Shown: piece by piece, positions 16,239 through 27,331 of the stretch
Layout of the letters: each line of letters opens with the position of its first letter
How positions within the stretch are numbered: position 1 is the stretch's first letter
Origin: Roseobacter litoralis Och 149
GTDB taxonomy: Bacteria > Pseudomonadota > Alphaproteobacteria > Rhodobacterales > Rhodobacteraceae
Assembly (NCBI RefSeq): GCF_000154785.2
Contig: NC_015730.1
Span: 4,177,501-4,241,500, forward strand
Length of the DNA: 64,000 nucleotides
Direction: 5' to 3'
Made by a program: the position numbers and the translations under genes
Notes under the pieces: generated by a model
What the model saw: only the letters and a program-made list of their open reading frames with translations
Told to the model about the DNA's origin: nothing
Database searches by the model: none

Positions 16239-19188
16239 AGACAGCGACACGCCCCGTGTCTTCGGTCTGGCACCGGGCGTTGATTTCCCCAAAGGTCTGA
16301 TGCAGGGGCTTCTGGAACGGGTCAGCCAAACAGCACCGGAAGAGCTCGCGCGGGTGCAGGTAATCGTCAACACGTCACGCATGCAGCGGCGATTGCGCAG
16401 TCTTTTCGATGCAGGCCCCGCCCGTTTGCTGCCGAAAATTCATCTGGTGACGCAATTGGATCAACTGGCGCCCGGCATCGCCGTTCCGCCTGCTGTCAAA
16501 CCTTTGCGCCGACGGCTTGAGCTGATCGCACTCGTGGCGCGTCTCATCGAGCAGCAAAAAGAGCTGGCCCCGCGCACATCGCTTTACGATCTCACCGACA
16601 GCCTCGCGGCGTTGATGGATGAAATGCAGGGTGAAGGCGTCACAGCCGACACGATCAACGGCCTCGATGTTTCTGATTTATCCGGCCACTGGCAGCGCAC
16701 CCAGACTTTCATTCGCATTGCGCAAGACTACCTGTCGCGGACAACCACGACCCCCGACAAAGAAGCGCAGCAACGCCAGTTCGTCTCTGCGCTGGCCGAT
16801 CGCTGGGCCATAGATCCGCCCCGGCACCCCGTCATTCTGGCCGGATCTACGGGATCACGCGGCACCACGATGTTGTTGATGGAGGCGATTGCCCGATTGC
16901 CTCAGGGTGCGCTGGTCTTGCCGGGGTTTGATTTTGACATGCCACGCCAACAGTGGCTGCACCTTGATGATGCGCTGCTTTCAGAGGACCACCCGCAATA
17001 TCGGTTCTACAAACTGATGCAGCATATCGGCGTCGGACGCTCAGATATCTCCCCTTGGCACAACGCACCGCCGCCTTCCCCTGCGCGCAACGCGCTGGTG
17101 TCGCTTTCGTTGCGCCCGGCTCCGGTGACGGATGCGTGGCTGACCGAAGGGCCCAAACTCCACACCCTGAACGAGGCCACCCAACAGATCACATTGCTCG
17201 AAGCCCCCAGCCCCCGCAGTGAGGCGCTGGCCATTGCCCTGCGCCTGCGCAAAGCAGTCGAAGACGGGCAAAAAGCTGCTGTCATTACACCGGATCGGAT
17301 GCTGACGCGGCAAATCACGGCGGCGCTGGATCAATTCGACATCCTGCCCGACGATTCCGCTGGCGCGCCCCTGCACCTCAGCCCACCCGGCCGGTTTCTG
17401 CGGCATGTCGCAGCGCTGTTTCATCGCCGTCTTGATGCCGAAGCCCTGCTGACCTTACTCAAACATCCGTTGACACATAGCAGCACAAACCGTGCTGAAC
17501 ATATTCTGAACACGCAACGTCTGGAGCTTCGCATCCGGCGGGATGGACTGCCCTACCCCGACGCGGACAGCATTCAGGTTGCCCTGTCAGGCGTTTCGCC
17601 GAACCCGGAACATCAAAACGCGGTTGATGTCTGGGGCACATGGGTCGGGCAAACCTTTGCCTCGGTGCAGACCAGCGGTGAGCACCCGCTAACCCATTGG
17701 GCGCAAGCCCATATGGCGCTGGCGGAGGCAATTTCCAGCGGTCCCTTCGGTCACGATACCGGTGAAATCTGGAAACAGAAAGCTGGACAAGAAGCCCTTA
17801 AGGTCATGACAAACCTCACTGATCTGGCGCATCACGGCGGCCCGATGACTGCGTCTGATTACGGTAACCTTGTGGGCGCGCTGCTGTCCGAAGGCGAAGT
17901 GCGCGACCGTGATGCCCCACATCCTGACGTTATGATCTGGGGGACGCTTGAAGCGCGCGTGCAGGGGGCTGATCTCGTTATTCTTGCGGGTCTTAATGAC
18001 GGGACATGGCCCGAAGCGCCGACACCAGATCCATGGCTGAACCGCGCGCTGCGCCATCAGGCAGGTTTACTTTTGCCAGAACGTCGGATTGGGCTTGCTG
18101 CGCACGATTATCAGCAAGCCATCGCCGCACCTGAAGTCTGGCTTACGCGCTCAATCCGCTCTGATGATGCGGAAACTGTCGCATCGCGTTGGGTCAATCG
18201 ACTGTGCAACCTGCTGTCGGGTTTGAAGGGTCAGGACGGCCCTGCCCTGCTAGAAGCGATGAAGAATCGCGGCACCTTCTGGCTTGATCAAACGGTACTG
18301 CTTGAAAAGGTCGAACCCGCAGCCCCGGCCGCGCGCCCCGCCCCGCGCCCGCCGTTGGACGCGCGCCCGAAACGTCTGGCCGTTACGGACATCAAACACC
18401 TGATCCGCGACCCTTACACGGTCTATGCCAAACACGTTCTAAGGCTGCGTAAACTGGGCCCGCTGGTGCAAAGCCCGGATGCCTTGTTGCGCGGCACGGT
18501 TTCGCATCAGGTCATGGAGGACTTTGTACGACGCACGCTGGCTGACCCGGCAACTCTGACCGCACAAGACCTTGTCGATGTCGCGGACGAAGTTCTGATG
18601 CGCGATGTACCCTGGCCCGCCGCGCGTGCCTTGTGGCTGGCCCGGCTGACGCGCATTTCCGAGTGGTTCGTTGTGAATGAGCGCGCGCGCCAACACATCG
18701 GAATGCCCGTCGCTTTTGAGGAAGACGCAGTCGGTAAGATGGTCTGGCCGGATATCAAATTCACCCTGACCGCGCGCGCCGACCGCATTGATCAGACAGA
18801 GGATGGCGATGTTTTGATCTATGACTACAAAACCGGATCGCCGCCTACGGTCAAACAGCAGACACTTTTTGATAAGCAGTTGCTGATCGAAGCTGCGATG
18901 GTGGAACAGGGCGCGTTTGAAAAGCTGGGGCCGCAGCATGTGGCACAGGCGACTTTCATCGGGTTAGGCTCGAATCCAAGTGAAGTTCCGGCGCCTTTGG
19001 ACAGCGAACCGCCCGCACAGATACTGGCCGAATTACGCAAACTGGTGCTGGCTTACCAAGAGATGGATCAAGGGTTCACAGCCCGTCGCATGATGGAAAA
19101 AGATCAATACGGCAGCGACTATGACCTGCTGTCACGATATGGCGAATGGGATGTCACGCAAGACCCTGTTCCGGAGGATTTGTCGTGA
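16231..19188 (+). CDS. addB: Double-strand break repair protein AddB
   Basis: AddB is the second nuclease/inactivated-helicase subunit of AddAB, the alphaproteobacterial counterpart of RecBCD. I use the ATG at 16231 (MFEDSDTPRVFGLAPGVDFP, 985 residues); a TTG four codons earlier is possible. The start is typical of the alpha-type AddB family. The C-terminal PD-(D/E)XK nuclease is visible as FTLTARADRIDQ and VLIYDYKTGSPPTVKQ (about 850-885). It overlaps murU at the start and addA at the end (GTGA). Confidence 0.95.
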   Translation: MFEDSDTPRVFGLAPGVDFPKGLMQGLLERVSQTAPEELARVQVIVNTSRMQRRLRSLFDAGPARLLPKIHLVTQLDQLAPGIAVPPAVKPLRRRLELIALVARLIEQQKELAPRTSLYDLTDSLAALMDEMQGEGVTADTINGLDVSDLSGHWQRTQTFIRIAQDYLSRTTTTPDKEAQQRQFVSALADRWAIDPPRHPVILAGSTGSRGTTMLLMEAIARLPQGALVLPGFDFDMPRQQWLHLDDALLSEDHPQYRFYKLMQHIGVGRSDISPWHNAPPPSPARNALVSLSLRPAPVTDAWLTEGPKLHTLNEATQQITLLEAPSPRSEALAIALRLRKAVEDGQKAAVITPDRMLTRQITAALDQFDILPDDSAGAPLHLSPPGRFLRHVAALFHRRLDAEALLTLLKHPLTHSSTNRAEHILNTQRLELRIRRDGLPYPDADSIQVALSGVSPNPEHQNAVDVWGTWVGQTFASVQTSGEHPLTHWAQAHMALAEAISSGPFGHDTGEIWKQKAGQEALKVMTNLTDLAHHGGPMTASDYGNLVGALLSEGEVRDRDAPHPDVMIWGTLEARVQGADLVILAGLNDGTWPEAPTPDPWLNRALRHQAGLLLPERRIGLAAHDYQQAIAAPEVWLTRSIRSDDAETVASRWVNRLCNLLSGLKGQDGPALLEAMKNRGTFWLDQTVLLEKVEPAAPAARPAPRPPLDARPKRLAVTDIKHLIRDPYTVYAKHVLRLRKLGPLVQSPDALLRGTVSHQVMEDFVRRTLADPATLTAQDLVDVADEVLMRDVPWPAARALWLARLTRISEWFVVNERARQHIGMPVAFEEDAVGKMVWPDIKFTLTARADRIDQTEDGDVLIYDYKTGSPPTVKQQTLFDKQLLIEAAMVEQGAFEKLGPQHVAQATFIGLGSNPSEVPAPLDSEPPAQILAELRKLVLAYQEMDQGFTARRMMEKDQYGSDYDLLSRYGEWDVTQDPVPEDLS

Positions 19189-22100
19189 GCCCCCGTCACC
19201 CGGCCACACAGGCGCAGGTCGATGCAGCGCGACCGGATGCCTCTACCTGGCTTGCGGCAAATGCCGGGTCGGGCAAAACGCGCGTGCTGACGGATCGAGT
19301 GGCACGACTGTTGCTCGATAAGGTCGAACCGGAACATATTTTGTGCCTGACCTATACCAAGGCGGCGGCCTCCGAGATGCAAAACCGCCTGTTCAAACGC
19401 TTGGGCGAATGGGCGATGTTGGAGGACGCGGCGCTGGCCGAAGCGCTACGCGATCTTGGGGTCGAAACGACCGTTGATGCCGAAAAGTTGCGCAAGGCCC
19501 GCACCCTTTTTGCGCGCGCCATTGAAACCCCGGGTGGTCTGAAAATTCAGACGATCCATTCGTTTTGCGCGTCACTTCTACGGCGTTTTCCACTGGAAGC
19601 TGGCGTAAGTCCCCAGTTCAGTGAAATAGAAGAACGCGCGGCGGACCTGCTGCGCGCTGAAATCATCGACACGATGGCGCAAGGGCCGGATGCTGGCCTG
19701 ATTGCAGATCTGGCACGACACTACACAGGTGAGGATTTCGAAAAACTCGCAAAAGCCGTGGTTCAGAACAAAGACAGCTTTCGCAATCCCTTGTCATGGG
19801 CCGAAACACTGGCGCTCTTTGATCAACCCGCGGACCTCACGACGCAGCAGATCGAAGATCAGGTCTTTCTGGGTGGCGAGGCCGCACTCCTTAACGCGCT
19901 CATTGCGCCCATGCTGGCAAAGGGCGGCAACGATGCCAAAGCAGCCGCTAAGCTTCAGCAGATCTCTGCCCTGAATTTCCGGTCCCTGCCGGCGTTGGAG
20001 CAGGTATGCTTAACCGGACCCACGGCAAAATCGCCCTTCAGTGCCAAAATCGGCACTCTGCCGACCAAACCAACGCAGGCCATCGTTTCTGACGCAATGC
20101 CCGCGTTCGATGATTTCATGGGACGTATTGAAATTGCGCGTGATGCACGCATCGCCTTGCTGGCGGCGCAAAAGACCCATGCGCTGCATCGGTTTGCCGC
20201 GTCGTTTCTACCGCTTTATGAAGAACAGAAAACCCTGCGCGGGTGGCTGGATTTCGATGATCTGATCGACCGGGCGCGGGCCTTGCTCAATGACGAAAAG
20301 GTGGCCGCCTGGGTCCTGTTTCGCATCGACGGGGGCATTGACCACATTCTGGTGGACGAGGCGCAGGACACCAGCCCAGCGCAGTGGGACGTCATTCGTA
20401 AACTTGCCGCTGAATTCACCACAGGCGAGGGCGCGCGCACCGAAACGCAGCGTACCGTCTTTGTTGTGGGCGATAAAAAACAGTCTATCTATTCGTTTCA
20501 GGGTGCGGACCCGCGTGAGTTCGATCGGATGCAGTCAGAGTTCGAATCGAAGATCCGAGCCGCCGAACAGCTGTTTCAAAACAAAACCTTGGCATTCTCA
20601 TTCCGTTCGGCCAGCGCCATTCTCGACGTGGTTGACCGCACTTTTGACGGGCAGGGAGACGCCGGGTTTTCGACGGACGAACAGCACATCGCCTTTAAGG
20701 ATACGCTGCCCGGTCGCGTGGACATCTGGCCCGTCATCGAACCTCAACCCGCCGAGGAAGATCGCGCGTGGCATGACCCGATTGATCGCAAGGCCGCGCA
20801 TCATCACAGCGTCATTCTCGCCGAGCGCATCGCGACGCAGATCAAGGCGATGATCGCACGCGACACCATTCCAGACGATCAGCATTCGGATGGTGAAATC
20901 ACCCGCCGACCGGTCCAGGCTGGCGATTTTCTGATCCTCGTGCAGCGTCGCTCGGTCCTGTTCACTGAAATTATCCGTGCCTGCAAAAACGCTGGTTTGG
21001 ACATCGCCGGGGCGGATCGGCTCAAGGTCGGCGGTGAACTTGCGGTTCGTGATCTAGCTGCGCTCCTGTCTTTTCTGGCGGTGCCCGAAGACAGTCTTTC
21101 TTTGGCATCCGCCCTCAGATCACCCCTGTTCGGCTGGTCCGAGAAAGAGCTGTTTCAGCTTGCCCATTACAGGGACAAAGACCACCTGTGGCAGGCACTG
21201 CGCACCCAAGCAGACGCCTATCCTGAAACCCTCAAGGTGCTGCGCGATCTGCGGGCGAATGTGGATTTTCTGCGGCCCTATGATCTGATCGAACGTATCC
21301 TGACCCGCCACAAGGGGCGTCGCAACCTGCTGGCCCGCCTTGGGGTTGAGGCAGAGGACGGCATCAACGCGCTCCTGTCGCAAGCCCTTGCTTACGAGCG
21401 AAACGCTGTGCCCAGCCTCACCGGGTTTCTGGTTTGGATGGAAACGGATGATCTGGAAATCAAGCGACAGATCGACAGCGCGTCCAATCAAATCCGCGTC
21501 ATGACCGTGCATGGCGCCAAAGGTCTGGAAGCGCCCATCGTGATCCTGCCAGACAGCGGCAAACGCAACAATCCGGTGCGCGACGATATTGTGACGCTGA
21601 ACGGCAAACCCGTCTGGAAAACACCCGCCAATGATACCCCTGCAGCGTTGACCACGAAACTCGATGACATTGCGGCGGCACAGGCGGCGGAACGATTGCG
21701 GCTCTTGTATGTGGCTCTAACACGGGCGGAAAAGTGGTTGATCGTTGCCGCAGCGGGTGAACTCTCCAAGCAGAACGACACGTGGTATCAGCGGGTGGAT
21801 GCGGCCGTTGATGCAGCGGGCGCGCATTTGGTGGACACGCATGGGCTTGCCGTCAAGCGGCATCAGAAAGGCGATTGGGACGCCTTACCAGTGACAGCAG
21901 CAAACCCCGGCGCGCCAATGCAAACCGCCCTTGATCCCTGCCTGACAACACGGGCCCCGGCGCGCGCGCCACTGCGCGAAACCGTGTCGCCCTCTGATCT
22001 AGGCGGCGCCAAGGCGCTGCCCGGCGAGGCCGGACAGGACGAAGAGGCGGCCAAAGCCTATGGCACATCCGTGCATCTGTTTTTGGAACATCTGTCTGCC

Positions 22101-22562
22101 GCTGACACTGTCGACTGGCCCGCGCTGATAGATATTCTGTCAAATAAAGGCGATCCCGGCCTGCTGCGCGCCGCAAGCGAAGCCAAAACCGTTTTGCAAA
22201 ACCCGGACCTTGCGCATCTCTTCACAGCGGACAGTCTGGCCGAAGTCGCAGTGACTGCCGAGTTTGGCACCGCGCGGCTGCACGGCATCATTGATCGGCT
22301 GATCGTCTCTGACACGGCCGTTTTGGCGGTGGATTTCAAGACAAACCAGACCGTGCCCTCCCAGCCCGCCGCCTGCCCTGAGGGGATTTTACGGCAAATG
22401 GGCGCATATACACATGCGTTGAAACAGGTTTACCCGGATCGAAAAATTGAAACGGCAATCCTGTGGACGCGCAATTGCACGTTGATGCATTTACCGCACG
22501 ATATCGTGACGCAGGCGTTACAAAACACTCTATATCTTGACGACAGCGCTACGCCTACATAG
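19185..22562 (+). CDS. addA: Double-strand break repair helicase AddA
   Basis: AddA is the UvrD-type ATP-dependent helicase and nuclease of AddAB. The start is the GTG at 19185 overlapping the addB stop, with GGAGG just before it, giving 1125 residues. Motifs in order are Walker [16 protein letters not shown] (about residues 25-39), Walker [48 protein letters not shown] and [13 protein letters not shown]. The C-terminal RecB-family nuclease has LHGIIDRL and [12 protein letters not shown]. trxA follows 37 bases downstream with its own ribosome site. Confidence 0.96.
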   Translation: MSPRHPATQAQVDAARPDASTWLAANAGSGKTRVLTDRVARLLLDKVEPEHILCLTYTKAAASEMQNRLFKRLGEWAMLEDAALAEALRDLGVETTVDAEKLRKARTLFARAIETPGGLKIQTIHSFCASLLRRFPLEAGVSPQFSEIEERAADLLRAEIIDTMAQGPDAGLIADLARHYTGEDFEKLAKAVVQNKDSFRNPLSWAETLALFDQPADLTTQQIEDQVFLGGEAALLNALIAPMLAKGGNDAKAAAKLQQISALNFRSLPALEQVCLTGPTAKSPFSAKIGTLPTKPTQAIVSDAMPAFDDFMGRIEIARDARIALLAAQKTHALHRFAASFLPLYEEQKTLRGWLDFDDLIDRARALLNDEKVAAWVLFRIDGGIDHILVDEAQDTSPAQWDVIRKLAAEFTTGEGARTETQRTVFVVGDKKQSIYSFQGADPREFDRMQSEFESKIRAAEQLFQNKTLAFSFRSASAILDVVDRTFDGQGDAGFSTDEQHIAFKDTLPGRVDIWPVIEPQPAEEDRAWHDPIDRKAAHHHSVILAERIATQIKAMIARDTIPDDQHSDGEITRRPVQAGDFLILVQRRSVLFTEIIRACKNAGLDIAGADRLKVGGELAVRDLAALLSFLAVPEDSLSLASALRSPLFGWSEKELFQLAHYRDKDHLWQALRTQADAYPETLKVLRDLRANVDFLRPYDLIERILTRHKGRRNLLARLGVEAEDGINALLSQALAYERNAVPSLTGFLVWMETDDLEIKRQIDSASNQIRVMTVHGAKGLEAPIVILPDSGKRNNPVRDDIVTLNGKPVWKTPANDTPAALTTKLDDIAAAQAAERLRLLYVALTRAEKWLIVAAAGELSKQNDTWYQRVDAAVDAAGAHLVDTHGLAVKRHQKGDWDALPVTAANPGAPMQTALDPCLTTRAPARAPLRETVSPSDLGGAKALPGEAGQDEEAAKAYGTSVHLFLEHLSAADTVDWPALIDILSNKGDPGLLRAASEAKTVLQNPDLAHLFTADSLAEVAVTAEFGTARLHGIIDRLIVSDTAVLAVDFKTNQTVPSQPAACPEGILRQMGAYTHALKQVYPDRKIETAILWTRNCTLMHLPHDIVTQALQNTLYLDDSATPT

Positions 22563-22599
22563 GTTCAGCGCTCAAACCCAGCCTGTCGAGGAGAAGACA

Positions 22600-22920
22600 A
22601 TGGCCACCCTTGCTGTTACGGACGATACGTTCGACGCCGAAGTGAAAAATTCCGATATCCCCGTCGTGGTGGATTTCTGGGCTGAATGGTGTGGCCCCTG
22701 TAAACAGATCGGCCCATCGCTGGAAGAGTTATCCGCCGAGATGGATGGCAAAGTGAAGATCGTCAAAGTGAACGTGGACGAGAACCCGAATTCCCCTGCT
22801 CAGATGGGCGTGCGCGGTATTCCGGCACTGTTCATCTTTAAGGACGGGCAGGTCGTTTCGAACATGGCCGGCGCAAACCCCAAAGCCGCCCTGCAAGGCT
22901 GGATCGAAGACAACATCTGA
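22600..22920 (+). CDS. trxA: Thioredoxin 1
   Basis: A 106-residue thioredoxin with the active site WCGPC (residues 30-34), [14 protein letters not shown] context, and the cis-proline loop [10 protein letters not shown]. It is the cytoplasmic disulfide reductant for ribonucleotide reductase, PAPS reductase and methionine sulfoxide reductases such as the MsrA family. The start follows GAGGAG; an in-frame ATG 63 bases upstream lies inside addA and is rejected. It closes the tsaE-amgK-murU-addBA chain and is followed by an intrinsic terminator. Confidence 0.98.
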   Translation: MATLAVTDDTFDAEVKNSDIPVVVDFWAEWCGPCKQIGPSLEELSAEMDGKVKIVKVNVDENPNSPAQMGVRGIPALFIFKDGQVVSNMAGANPKAALQGWIEDNI

Positions 22921-22944
22921 TCTGCACCAAGTGAATGTCGAAAT

Positions 22945-22973
22945 AGGCGTCCAGGATGGGCGCCTTTTTTGTT
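22945..22973 (+). terminator. Intrinsic terminator after trxA
   Basis: AGGCGTCC / GGGCGCCT pair as an 8-bp stem (one T-G) around AGGAT, followed by TTTTTG. It lies 25 bases past the trxA stop. Confidence 0.85.
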
Positions 22974-22976
22974 GCC

Positions 22977-23005
22977 CTTGTGCATTTCCGACCCCCGCGC
23001 CATAT
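22977..23005 (+). promoter_or_regulatory. Candidate heat-shock (RpoH) promoter of hslV
   Basis: CTTGTGC, 15 bases, then GCCATAT resembles the sigma-32 pattern CTTGAAA / CCCATNT with allowed spacing. It lies 30 bases before the hslV ATG and directly after the trxA terminator. HslVU is a classic heat-shock protease, which fits. Confidence 0.5.
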
Positions 23006-23034
23006 AACATCGCAACACCACGCAGGAGGCCAGG

Positions 23035-23592
23035 ATGGCACGAAACGAATTTCCCGGATGGCATGGAACCACAATAATTGGCGTGAAAAAAGACGGCGAA
23101 GTCGTCATTGCCGGTGACGGGCAGGTTTCTCTGGGGCAGACCGTGATAAAAGGCACCGCGCGCAAGGTGCGTCGCCTTTCGCCCGGCGGGTTTGATGTTG
23201 TCGCGGGGTTTGCCGGATCAACCGCCGACGCCTTTACCTTGCTGGAACGGCTGGAAGCCAAGCTCGAAGCGACACCGGGGCAACTGGCCCGTGCCAGTGT
23301 GGAGTTGGCCAAGGACTGGCGCACCGACAAATACCTTCAAAAGCTTGAGGCGATGTTGATCGTGTCGGATGGCAAAGACATCTTTGTCATCACCGGTGCG
23401 GGCGACGTGCTGGAGCCTGAACACGATGTTACGGCGATCGGGTCGGGCGGCAATTATGCACTGGCCGCCGCACGCGGCATGATGGACAGCAAGCGCACCG
23501 CCGAAGAAGTGGCCCGTGACGCCATGGCGATTGCCGCCGACATTTGCGTTTATACCAACGGGAACCTGACGGTCGAAAAAATCAGCGCATGA
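23035..23592 (+). CDS. hslV: ATP-dependent protease subunit HslV
   Basis: HslV is the proteolytic dodecamer of HslVU. The 185-residue precursor begins [19 protein letters not shown]. The catalytic N-terminal threonine exposed after processing is Thr12 (TTIIGV), so an 11-residue propeptide is predicted. Other family segments are [20 protein letters not shown] and [23 protein letters not shown] precedes the ATG. Its stop overlaps the start of an unknown membrane-protein gene that separates it from hslU. Confidence 0.97.
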   Translation: MARNEFPGWHGTTIIGVKKDGEVVIAGDGQVSLGQTVIKGTARKVRRLSPGGFDVVAGFAGSTADAFTLLERLEAKLEATPGQLARASVELAKDWRTDKYLQKLEAMLIVSDGKDIFVITGAGDVLEPEHDVTAIGSGGNYALAAARGMMDSKRTAEEVARDAMAIAADICVYTNGNLTVEKISA

Positions 23593-24656
23593 TTGGCAAG
23601 GATGATATCCGCGCAGCGGTTGGGGCGGGTATCCTGTCTGAGGCGCAAGCCGCATCGCTCACCTCGCTGGCCGACAGCAGACGTGGCGCGCGCGAAAACC
23701 TCAAGCCCGGCGACGAACCCTTTGAGCTTTTTCGTGGGTTCAACGAGATTTTCATCGTCATTGGCCTTGGGATTCTGGCACTTGGCTGGGTGGGGATCAT
23801 CAGCTTTGGCGCGCTCGAAAACATATCCTCCGTTCAGACCTACATGATTGTGACAAGTGTCTTGGGCGCAGTCGTCATATGGTTGTTGTCGGAATATTTC
23901 ATCCGGGGCAGACGCATGGTCGCCCCCGCTATTGCATTGTCTTTGATGTTTGGCGGCAATGCCCTTTATGGATTCACCAGTAGCTTTGGTGAGTTGTTCA
24001 TGCTCGCTCAGGAAGACTACAGCAGCATGCCTTTGCCTTTGGCGCTTTCGACCTTTGCCTTGCTGCTTTTCTGGTTCCGTTTCCGCGTCCCCTTTGCGCT
24101 GGCTATTATCGCTCTTTGCGCCTTTTTAGTCTCTGTTTTGATTGCGGGAAACAGCGCGGGCGCGCCAGAGGGTCTGCGTTCGATGTTCTTGCTATCTGCC
24201 GGGGGTCCCTTTGCATTCATCACGCTGGGTCTGGGCCTGATCGTGTTTATGATCGCCATGGCTTTTGACATGTCTGACCCGCACCGCGTCACGCGGCGCT
24301 CTGCGAATGGGTTCTGGCTGCACGTTGTGGCCGCACCTGCCTTGGTCAACACTATTGCGCTGAGCCTTCTGGCGCAGTCGGCAGGGTGGAGCAATCTGAT
24401 GCTGGTTCTGATTCTGACCCTCATTGCCCTGATCGCAATTGTCATCGACCGGCGTTCCTTTCTGATCGCTGCCATTGGCTATATTGTCATTCTCAGCAGT
24501 ACGGTCTTTGACGGACAGCAAGCAGTCTTCACGGTTTTCGGGCTTGGGGTGTTTCTGGTGTTTCTGGGCGCAAGGTGGGAGCGTATCCGCGCGTTCCTGA
24601 TGAAACGGCTGCCCGGTTTTATCCCGCGTCACCATTTGCCACCTGCGGACTTATAA
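23589..24656 (+). CDS. Polytopic membrane protein of unknown function between hslV and hslU
   Basis: I start at the ATG overlapping the hslV stop ([14 protein letters not shown], 355 residues). A soluble N-terminal segment of about 50 residues resembles the start of DUF2157-type proteins (an alternating helix with [11 protein letters not shown]). It is followed by roughly ten hydrophobic segments, for example [20 protein letters not shown], and a basic C-terminus, RHHLPPADL. No catalytic motif is seen. Overlap with hslV and position before hslU make co-expression with the protease near certain. Function is unknown; it might be a substrate, regulator or passenger gene. Confidence 0.75.
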   Translation: MIGKDDIRAAVGAGILSEAQAASLTSLADSRRGARENLKPGDEPFELFRGFNEIFIVIGLGILALGWVGIISFGALENISSVQTYMIVTSVLGAVVIWLLSEYFIRGRRMVAPAIALSLMFGGNALYGFTSSFGELFMLAQEDYSSMPLPLALSTFALLLFWFRFRVPFALAIIALCAFLVSVLIAGNSAGAPEGLRSMFLLSAGGPFAFITLGLGLIVFMIAMAFDMSDPHRVTRRSANGFWLHVVAAPALVNTIALSLLAQSAGWSNLMLVLILTLIALIAIVIDRRSFLIAAIGYIVILSSTVFDGQQAVFTVFGLGVFLVFLGARWERIRAFLMKRLPGFIPRHHLPPADL

Positions 24657-24767
24657 CAATTCGGATCTTTGTCAGCGGTCTAAAAAACGCAAGAAACAGC
24701 CTTCTTGGTTGCCGTTTTCGCGCTTGATCCTTACATGCCCTGTAAGAAACCATCTCAGGATAGACCT

Positions 24768-26075
24768 TTGACTGACCTTACCCCCCGTGAAATCGTTTCC
24801 GAACTTGACCGCTTTATCATTGGACAGAATGACGCAAAGCGTGCCGTTGCTGTGGCCCTGCGCAACCGTTGGCGGCGCAAGCAGCTCGGGGATGACCTGC
24901 GCGATGAGGTTTACCCGAAAAATATCCTGATGATCGGGCCCACCGGGGTCGGCAAAACAGAAATCAGCCGACGCCTCGCGAAACTCGCCCGCGCGCCCTT
25001 TCTGAAAGTCGAGGCAACAAAATTCACCGAAGTGGGTTATGTCGGCCGTGATGTGGAGCAAATCATCCGCGATCTGGTGGACAATGCCATCAGCATGACG
25101 CGTGACCTTATGCGCGACGACGTAAAAGCCAACGCGCATCTGGCTGCTGAAGAGCGGGTCATTTCAGCCATTGCAGGCGAAGATGCACGCGAAAACACAC
25201 GCGAGATGTTCCGCAAGAAACTGAAATCCGGCGATCTTGACGATACCATCATCGAACTGGATGTCGCCGATACGTCCAACCCCTTTCCCACCATGGATAT
25301 TCCCGGCCAGCCCGGTGGCAATATGGGGATGATGAACCTTGGTGATATCTTTGGCAAAGCGCTGGGGGGACGCACCACGCGCAAGAAACTGACCGTTTCC
25401 CAAAGCTACGACGTGCTGATCGGAGAAGAAGCGGACAAGCTGCTGGATGATGAAACCGTAAACCGCGCGGCGATCGACTCCGTTGAGCAGAATGGCATCG
25501 TCTTTCTGGACGAGATCGACAAGGTTTGTGCCAAATCCGATGCACGAGGCGCTGATGTCAGCCGCGAGGGCGTGCAGCGCGATCTGCTGCCCCTGATCGA
25601 AGGCACCACCGTCAGCACGAAACACGGTCCGATCAAAACCGACCACATCCTGTTTATTGCCTCCGGCGCTTTTCATATCGCCAAACCATCTGATCTATTG
25701 CCGGAACTTCAGGGTCGCTTGCCGATCCGGGTTGAATTACGCGCCCTCACCGAAGAGGATTTCGTGCGCATCCTGACGGAAACGGACAATGCGCTGACCC
25801 TGCAATACACAGCCCTCATGGGCACAGAAAAAGTCACCGTTTCCTTTACCGAAGACGGCATCGCGGCTTTGGCAAAAATTGCCGCGGAAGTGAACCAATC
25901 CGTCGAAAACATCGGCGCACGCAGGCTCTATACAGTGATGGAACGTGTGTTCGAAGAGCTGTCGTTTTCCGCGCCCGAACGCGCAGGCGACGAAATAGTC
26001 GTTGATGCAGCCTTTGTGGATGAAAACCTCGGCGCACTTGCGAAATCCACGGATGTGAGCCGCTACGTTCTTTAG
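24768..26075 (+). CDS. hslU: ATP-dependent protease ATPase subunit HslU
   Basis: HslU is the AAA+ unfoldase that feeds HslV. Family proteins begin [20 protein letters not shown], which here has a TTG start at 24768 with AGGA upstream (435 residues). An ATG at 24735 would add 11 residues. Walker A is GPTGVGKTE (57-65); the [14 protein letters not shown] pore-loop region (GYVG), Walker [10 protein letters not shown] and the C-terminal tail ending in SRYVL, which docks into HslV, are all present. The 111-base gap after the membrane-protein gene shows no terminator. Confidence 0.96.
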   Translation: MTDLTPREIVSELDRFIIGQNDAKRAVAVALRNRWRRKQLGDDLRDEVYPKNILMIGPTGVGKTEISRRLAKLARAPFLKVEATKFTEVGYVGRDVEQIIRDLVDNAISMTRDLMRDDVKANAHLAAEERVISAIAGEDARENTREMFRKKLKSGDLDDTIIELDVADTSNPFPTMDIPGQPGGNMGMMNLGDIFGKALGGRTTRKKLTVSQSYDVLIGEEADKLLDDETVNRAAIDSVEQNGIVFLDEIDKVCAKSDARGADVSREGVQRDLLPLIEGTTVSTKHGPIKTDHILFIASGAFHIAKPSDLLPELQGRLPIRVELRALTEEDFVRILTETDNALTLQYTALMGTEKVTVSFTEDGIAALAKIAAEVNQSVENIGARRLYTVMERVFEELSFSAPERAGDEIVVDAAFVDENLGALAKSTDVSRYVL

Positions 26076-26113
26076 CACTTCCCAAAAGCGCGCCCGCCTG
26101 CGACACCGACCCC

Positions 26114-27331
26114 ATGGGATATCTGCGCTTTGTCATTGAAAACAGGCTGTTCCTGCTGGCGGGGTTTTTGCTGTGCTTTACCTCCTCCTTCGGGCAGACC
26201 TATTTTATTTCACTCTTCGCGGGTGAGATTAAGGGCAGCTTTTCCCTGACGGACGGGGGTTGGGGGGCCATCTATACCATCGGCACCACTTTATCCGCGA
26301 TCACGATGATCTGGGCCGGGGCGCTGACGGATCGCTTTCGGGTGCGGCAGCTGTCTTTTGGTGTCATGATTTTTCTGGCACTGGCCTGCATGGCGATGGC
26401 CTATGTGCCAAACGGTTTTCTGCTCGTCTTTGTGATCTATGCTTTACGTCTGATGGGGCAGGGCATGATGTCTCAACTGGGCGTGGTTGCGATGTCGCGC
26501 TGGTTTATGGCGACACGCGGCAGGGCGATTTCGCTTGCCTCGATGGGGTTTGCCGTTGGTCAGGCCGTTCTGCCGATCCTTTTTGTCGCTCTGCTTTTGC
26601 AGGCTGACTGGCGCAACCTGTGGATCGTCGCTACTGTCTGCATCCTCTTCCTGATCCCCGTGATGCAAATACTCCTGCGTCAGGAACGCACGCCGCAATC
26701 CATGGCGGAAACGGCGCAAAGCCTCGGGATGCACGGCAAACACTGGACGCGGGGCGCATTGCTGCGCCATCCGCTGTTTTACATGATGATCCCCCTCGTT
26801 CTTGGCCCCGCCGCCTGGGGCACGGCGCTGTTTTTCCAGCAGGTCCACCTGACGGAGGTCAAAGGGTGGAGCCTTGTGTCCTTTGTCGCCCTGATGCCGA
26901 TCTATACCGTTTCAACCATCGCCTTTACCTTCATCACCGGATGGGCGGTGGATCGGTTTGGCGTCAAATGGGTCGTGCCGTTTCAGATGCTGCCGTTTGC
27001 CTTGTCTTTCGCGGTTCTGGCTTTCGCAGATACGATCTGGATGGCCGGTGTGGGTCTCGTTATTTTTGGCATCGGGCAGGGCATGCAAGGCACGGCGACC
27101 ACTGCGTTCTGGGCCGTGTTTTACGGCACGAAACACCTTGGCGCGATCAAGGCCGCTGCCGCCGCGTTGATGGTGTTTGGATCTGCGATCGGGCCGGGTA
27201 TCACCGGCGCTTTCATTGATCTTGGCATCGATTTCCCCGATCAAATGATACCGATTGCGCTATTTTATGTCGGGGGCGCGGTCCTCGCGGGCCTTGGCAT
27301 ATTGCGGTATCAGCGCGATTTGCCCCGCTAA
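26114..27331 (+). CDS. MFS transporter
   Basis: A 405-residue major facilitator with about 12 hydrophobic segments. The motif-A-like loop GALTDRFRVRQLS (about 69-81) links helices 2 and 3, and GWAVDRFGVKWVVPFQ (about 276-291) is the equivalent loop in the second half. The central loop (about 190-215) is charged. Substrate cannot be assigned from sequence. It follows hslU by 38 bases in the same direction, so it may be in the hsl operon. Its TAA interlocks with the TAG of the convergent Smr gene. Confidence 0.85.
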   Translation: MGYLRFVIENRLFLLAGFLLCFTSSFGQTYFISLFAGEIKGSFSLTDGGWGAIYTIGTTLSAITMIWAGALTDRFRVRQLSFGVMIFLALACMAMAYVPNGFLLVFVIYALRLMGQGMMSQLGVVAMSRWFMATRGRAISLASMGFAVGQAVLPILFVALLLQADWRNLWIVATVCILFLIPVMQILLRQERTPQSMAETAQSLGMHGKHWTRGALLRHPLFYMMIPLVLGPAAWGTALFFQQVHLTEVKGWSLVSFVALMPIYTVSTIAFTFITGWAVDRFGVKWVVPFQMLPFALSFAVLAFADTIWMAGVGLVIFGIGQGMQGTATTAFWAVFYGTKHLGAIKAAAAALMVFGSAIGPGITGAFIDLGIDFPDQMIPIALFYVGGAVLAGLGILRYQRDLPR

